From an uncultured Clostridia bacterium (GTDB taxonomy: Bacteria; Bacillota; Clostridia; Christensenellales; Borkfalkiaceae): a stretch of 64,000 nt of DNA. The notes below the pieces were generated by a model. It made no database searches and was not told the origin of the DNA. It worked only from the letters and a program-made list of their open reading frames with translations. The translations under genes and the position numbers were made by a program. The stretch spans positions 62,001 through 126,000 of the forward strand of contig CALVHL010000001.1 of the NCBI GenBank assembly GCA_944327625.1, given 5' to 3'. Numbering within the stretch: position 1 is the first letter of the stretch; each line of letters starts with the position of its first letter. Below are positions 62,418 to 64,000 of the stretch, piece after piece.

Positions 62418-63854
62418 ATGAGCTACAAGACGAGAGAATGGCGCAATTCCATGCGCGTGACGGTAGACTATAACAATATGATGTCCAAGTTTTTGGGCGA
62501 AAAGGGAATAAAGGATTCAGAGCTTCGCGCCGTTAAGGACGAGGCGGAGGCAGCCTTCAACTACGTCAAGGCCAACAGGGGCAGGGACGAGCTGTTCATG
62601 GGCTGGACCGAACTTCCCTACAATCAGGACGAGATAGTCGCCGACATACTTGCGACTGCTAAGGAAGTAAGAAGAAAATTCAAGTATTTTGTCGTGCTCG
62701 GCATAGGCGGAAGTGCGCTCGGCCCCATAATGGCGTTCAATGCGCTCTGCCATCTTCACTATAACGAACTGCCCAACTCTAAGCGCAAGGGCCCCAAGTT
62801 CTACGTTGAGGATAACGTCGATCCCGTCAGAATGGCTGCGCTCCTCGACATAATCGAACCCGATAAGACCTGCTTCAACGTAATTTCCAAGTCGGGCGCA
62901 ACGTCCGAAACGATGACGCAGTATCTCATAATTGCCGACATACTCAAAAAGGCAGGCGTCGACGTCACTGAAAATATGATCTTCACGACCGATGCCGCAA
63001 AGGGCAACCTCAACAAGATAGACGCAAGCCTCGGCGGCAAGGTCAAAAAGTACGTGCTTCCCGACGGCGTAGGCGGAAGGTTCTCCGAACTCTGCCCCGT
63101 AGGTCTGCTGCCCGCGGCTGTGCTCGGCATAGACATCAAGGGTATGCTTGCAGGTGCGGCTTATATGGATGCGCTCTGCTCTAAGCCCCAGATCTCCAAG
63201 AACCCCGCGCTCGCCTGCGCAGCTTTACAGTACATAACCATGAAGCATGGCAAGAATATCAACGTGCTCATGCCCTATTCGGATAACCTCAAACTTATGG
63301 CAGACTGGTATTGCCAGCTCTGGGCGGAATCGCTCGGCAAGGCAGTCGACTATGACGGAAAGGTAGTCAATGCGGGTACTACCCCCGTAAAGAGCCTCGG
63401 CGTTACCGACCAGCATTCGCAGGTTCAGCTCTACACCGAAGGACCTTACGACAAGGTAATAACCTTCATATCCGTCGGACAGTATGCTACCGAAATGCCC
63501 ATACCCCACGGCTGTGAGGACATTCCCGACGTCGGCTTCCTCGGCGGTCACACCATGCAGGAGCTCATTCAGGCAGAGAACAAGGCAACGGCTTACGCGC
63601 TCATGATAGCAGGCAGAATGAACTACACCATCAACCTGCCCGAGGTCAATGCGTTCACGCTCGGTCAGCTCATGTTCCTTCTCGAATTGCAGACGGCTTA
63701 CACGGGCGCAATGCTCAACATCAACACGTTCAATCAGCCCGGCGTCGAAAACGGCAAGAAGGCAACCTTTGCTCTGCTCGGCAAGAAGGGCTATGAAGGA
63801 CAGAAGGCGCAGATGGACGCCGCTCCCGAAATCGACGAAAAGTATATCGTATAA
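62418..63854 (+). CDS. pgi: Glucose-6-phosphate isomerase
   Basis: 478 residues. SIS-fold enzyme: YFVVLGIGGSALGP binds the sugar phosphate, FNVISKSGATSETMTQY is the PGI signature region, and TPVKSLGVTDQHSQVQLYTEGP and HGCEDIP complete the active site. It interconverts glucose-6-P and fructose-6-P. It has its own promoter and terminator. Confidence 0.96.
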   Translation: MSYKTREWRNSMRVTVDYNNMMSKFLGEKGIKDSELRAVKDEAEAAFNYVKANRGRDELFMGWTELPYNQDEIVADILATAKEVRRKFKYFVVLGIGGSALGPIMAFNALCHLHYNELPNSKRKGPKFYVEDNVDPVRMAALLDIIEPDKTCFNVISKSGATSETMTQYLIIADILKKAGVDVTENMIFTTDAAKGNLNKIDASLGGKVKKYVLPDGVGGRFSELCPVGLLPAAVLGIDIKGMLAGAAYMDALCSKPQISKNPALACAALQYITMKHGKNINVLMPYSDNLKLMADWYCQLWAESLGKAVDYDGKVVNAGTTPVKSLGVTDQHSQVQLYTEGPYDKVITFISVGQYATEMPIPHGCEDIPDVGFLGGHTMQELIQAENKATAYALMIAGRMNYTINLPEVNAFTLGQLMFLLELQTAYTGAMLNINTFNQPGVENGKKATFALLGKKGYEGQKAQMDAAPEIDEKYIV

Positions 63855-63882
63855 CGGGAAGAATATTAAAAACTGAAAGGAG

Positions 63883-63909
63883 AAGGGGCGGCGAATTGCC
63901 GCCCCTTTG
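63883..63909 (+). terminator. Terminator of pgi
   Basis: AAGGGGCGGC (63883-63892)/GCCGCCCCTT (63898-63907) followed by TGTT; short T-tract. Confidence 0.75.
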
Positions 63910-63915
63910 TTAGTT

Positions 63916-64000
63916 ATGGATACCTGGATAATAATTCTGATCGCCGTGCTCGCGTTCTCCGTCGTTGCCGTTGCGGCGACGGGCATTGCGTTTGCCGTAG
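63916..64000 (+). CDS. N-terminus of a membrane protein (runs off the window)
   Basis: ATG at 63916 opens MDTWIIILIAVLAFSVVAV, a signal or membrane helix, and the frame is open to the edge. No ribosome-binding site is seen, and the start is 8 nt after the pgi terminator, so the start is uncertain. Confidence 0.45.
   Translation, partial: MDTWIIILIAVLAFSVVAVAATGIAFAV

Overview
The window reads as a stretch of bacterial chromosome from a Gram-positive of the Bacillota (Firmicutes), most likely an uncultured, moderately GC-rich Clostridia (inference). The reasons are the gene orders tilS-hpt, pcrA-ligA, secG-rnr-smpB and rho-obg-yhbY-nadD/yqeK-rsfS, an S-box (SAM-I) riboswitch on metK, alpha2-type glycyl-tRNA synthetase, formate-THF ligase, paired LemA/DUF2207 genes and purine-rich Shine-Dalgarno sites. 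No rRNA, tRNA, CRISPR array or transposase is visible. Coding density is high, and many intergenic hairpin terminators and sigma-A-like promoters (TTGACA, about 17 bp, TATAAT) can be read directly.

Layout. 1-8.4 kb: two DegV lipid-binding proteins around a membrane-bound XRE regulator, a ThrE-type exporter, GluRS, and a large ATPase-permease fusion. 8.4-17.9 kb: an FMN-binding lipoprotein, malic enzyme, tilS, hpt, a DUF378 protein, rpsU, pcrA and ligA. 17.9-20.9 kb: a small XRE-controlled cassette, comFC and metK with its SAM riboswitch. 20.9-31 kb: a PflX-like radical SAM protein, an ABC-F ATPase, glyS, fhs, glnS and membrane proteins of unknown function. 31-36.4 kb: DUF1540, rplI, DUF2207/LemA/NUDIX and a UDP-sugar pyrophosphorylase. 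36.5-44.1 kb: serine dehydratase, metA/metY, smpB-rnr-secG and an EamA transporter. 44.2-46.2 kb: an AT-rich accessory island. 46.3-51 kb: the glycolytic block gpmI-tpiA-unknown-pgk. 51-60.2 kb: tyrA, a Bax-inhibitor-like protein, DUF1934, a metallo-hydrolase, rho, obg, yhbY, a nadD-yqeK fusion, rsfS and a DeoC-like protein that lacks its catalytic lysine. 60.3-64 kb: an XRE/lipoprotein cassette, a RecD-like helicase and pgi.

Two themes stand out. First, several genes (the membrane XRE at 734, thrE at 2369, tilS, the radical SAM gene, the EamA transporter, the RecD-like helicase, the XRE at 60506) have a -10 box that ends only 6-8 nt before the start codon and no Shine-Dalgarno sequence. Their mRNAs should be leaderless. 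Second, three small XRE regulators (18.3, 44.3 and 60.4 kb) each sit head to head with a small or AT-rich gene of unknown function, and palindromic operators lie inside the promoter spacer. These look like independently inserted, self-regulated accessory cassettes. The 44 kb one is the most foreign: its regulator is frameshifted at a slippery A-run, and its two unknown genes lie in one reading frame divided by a single TAA.
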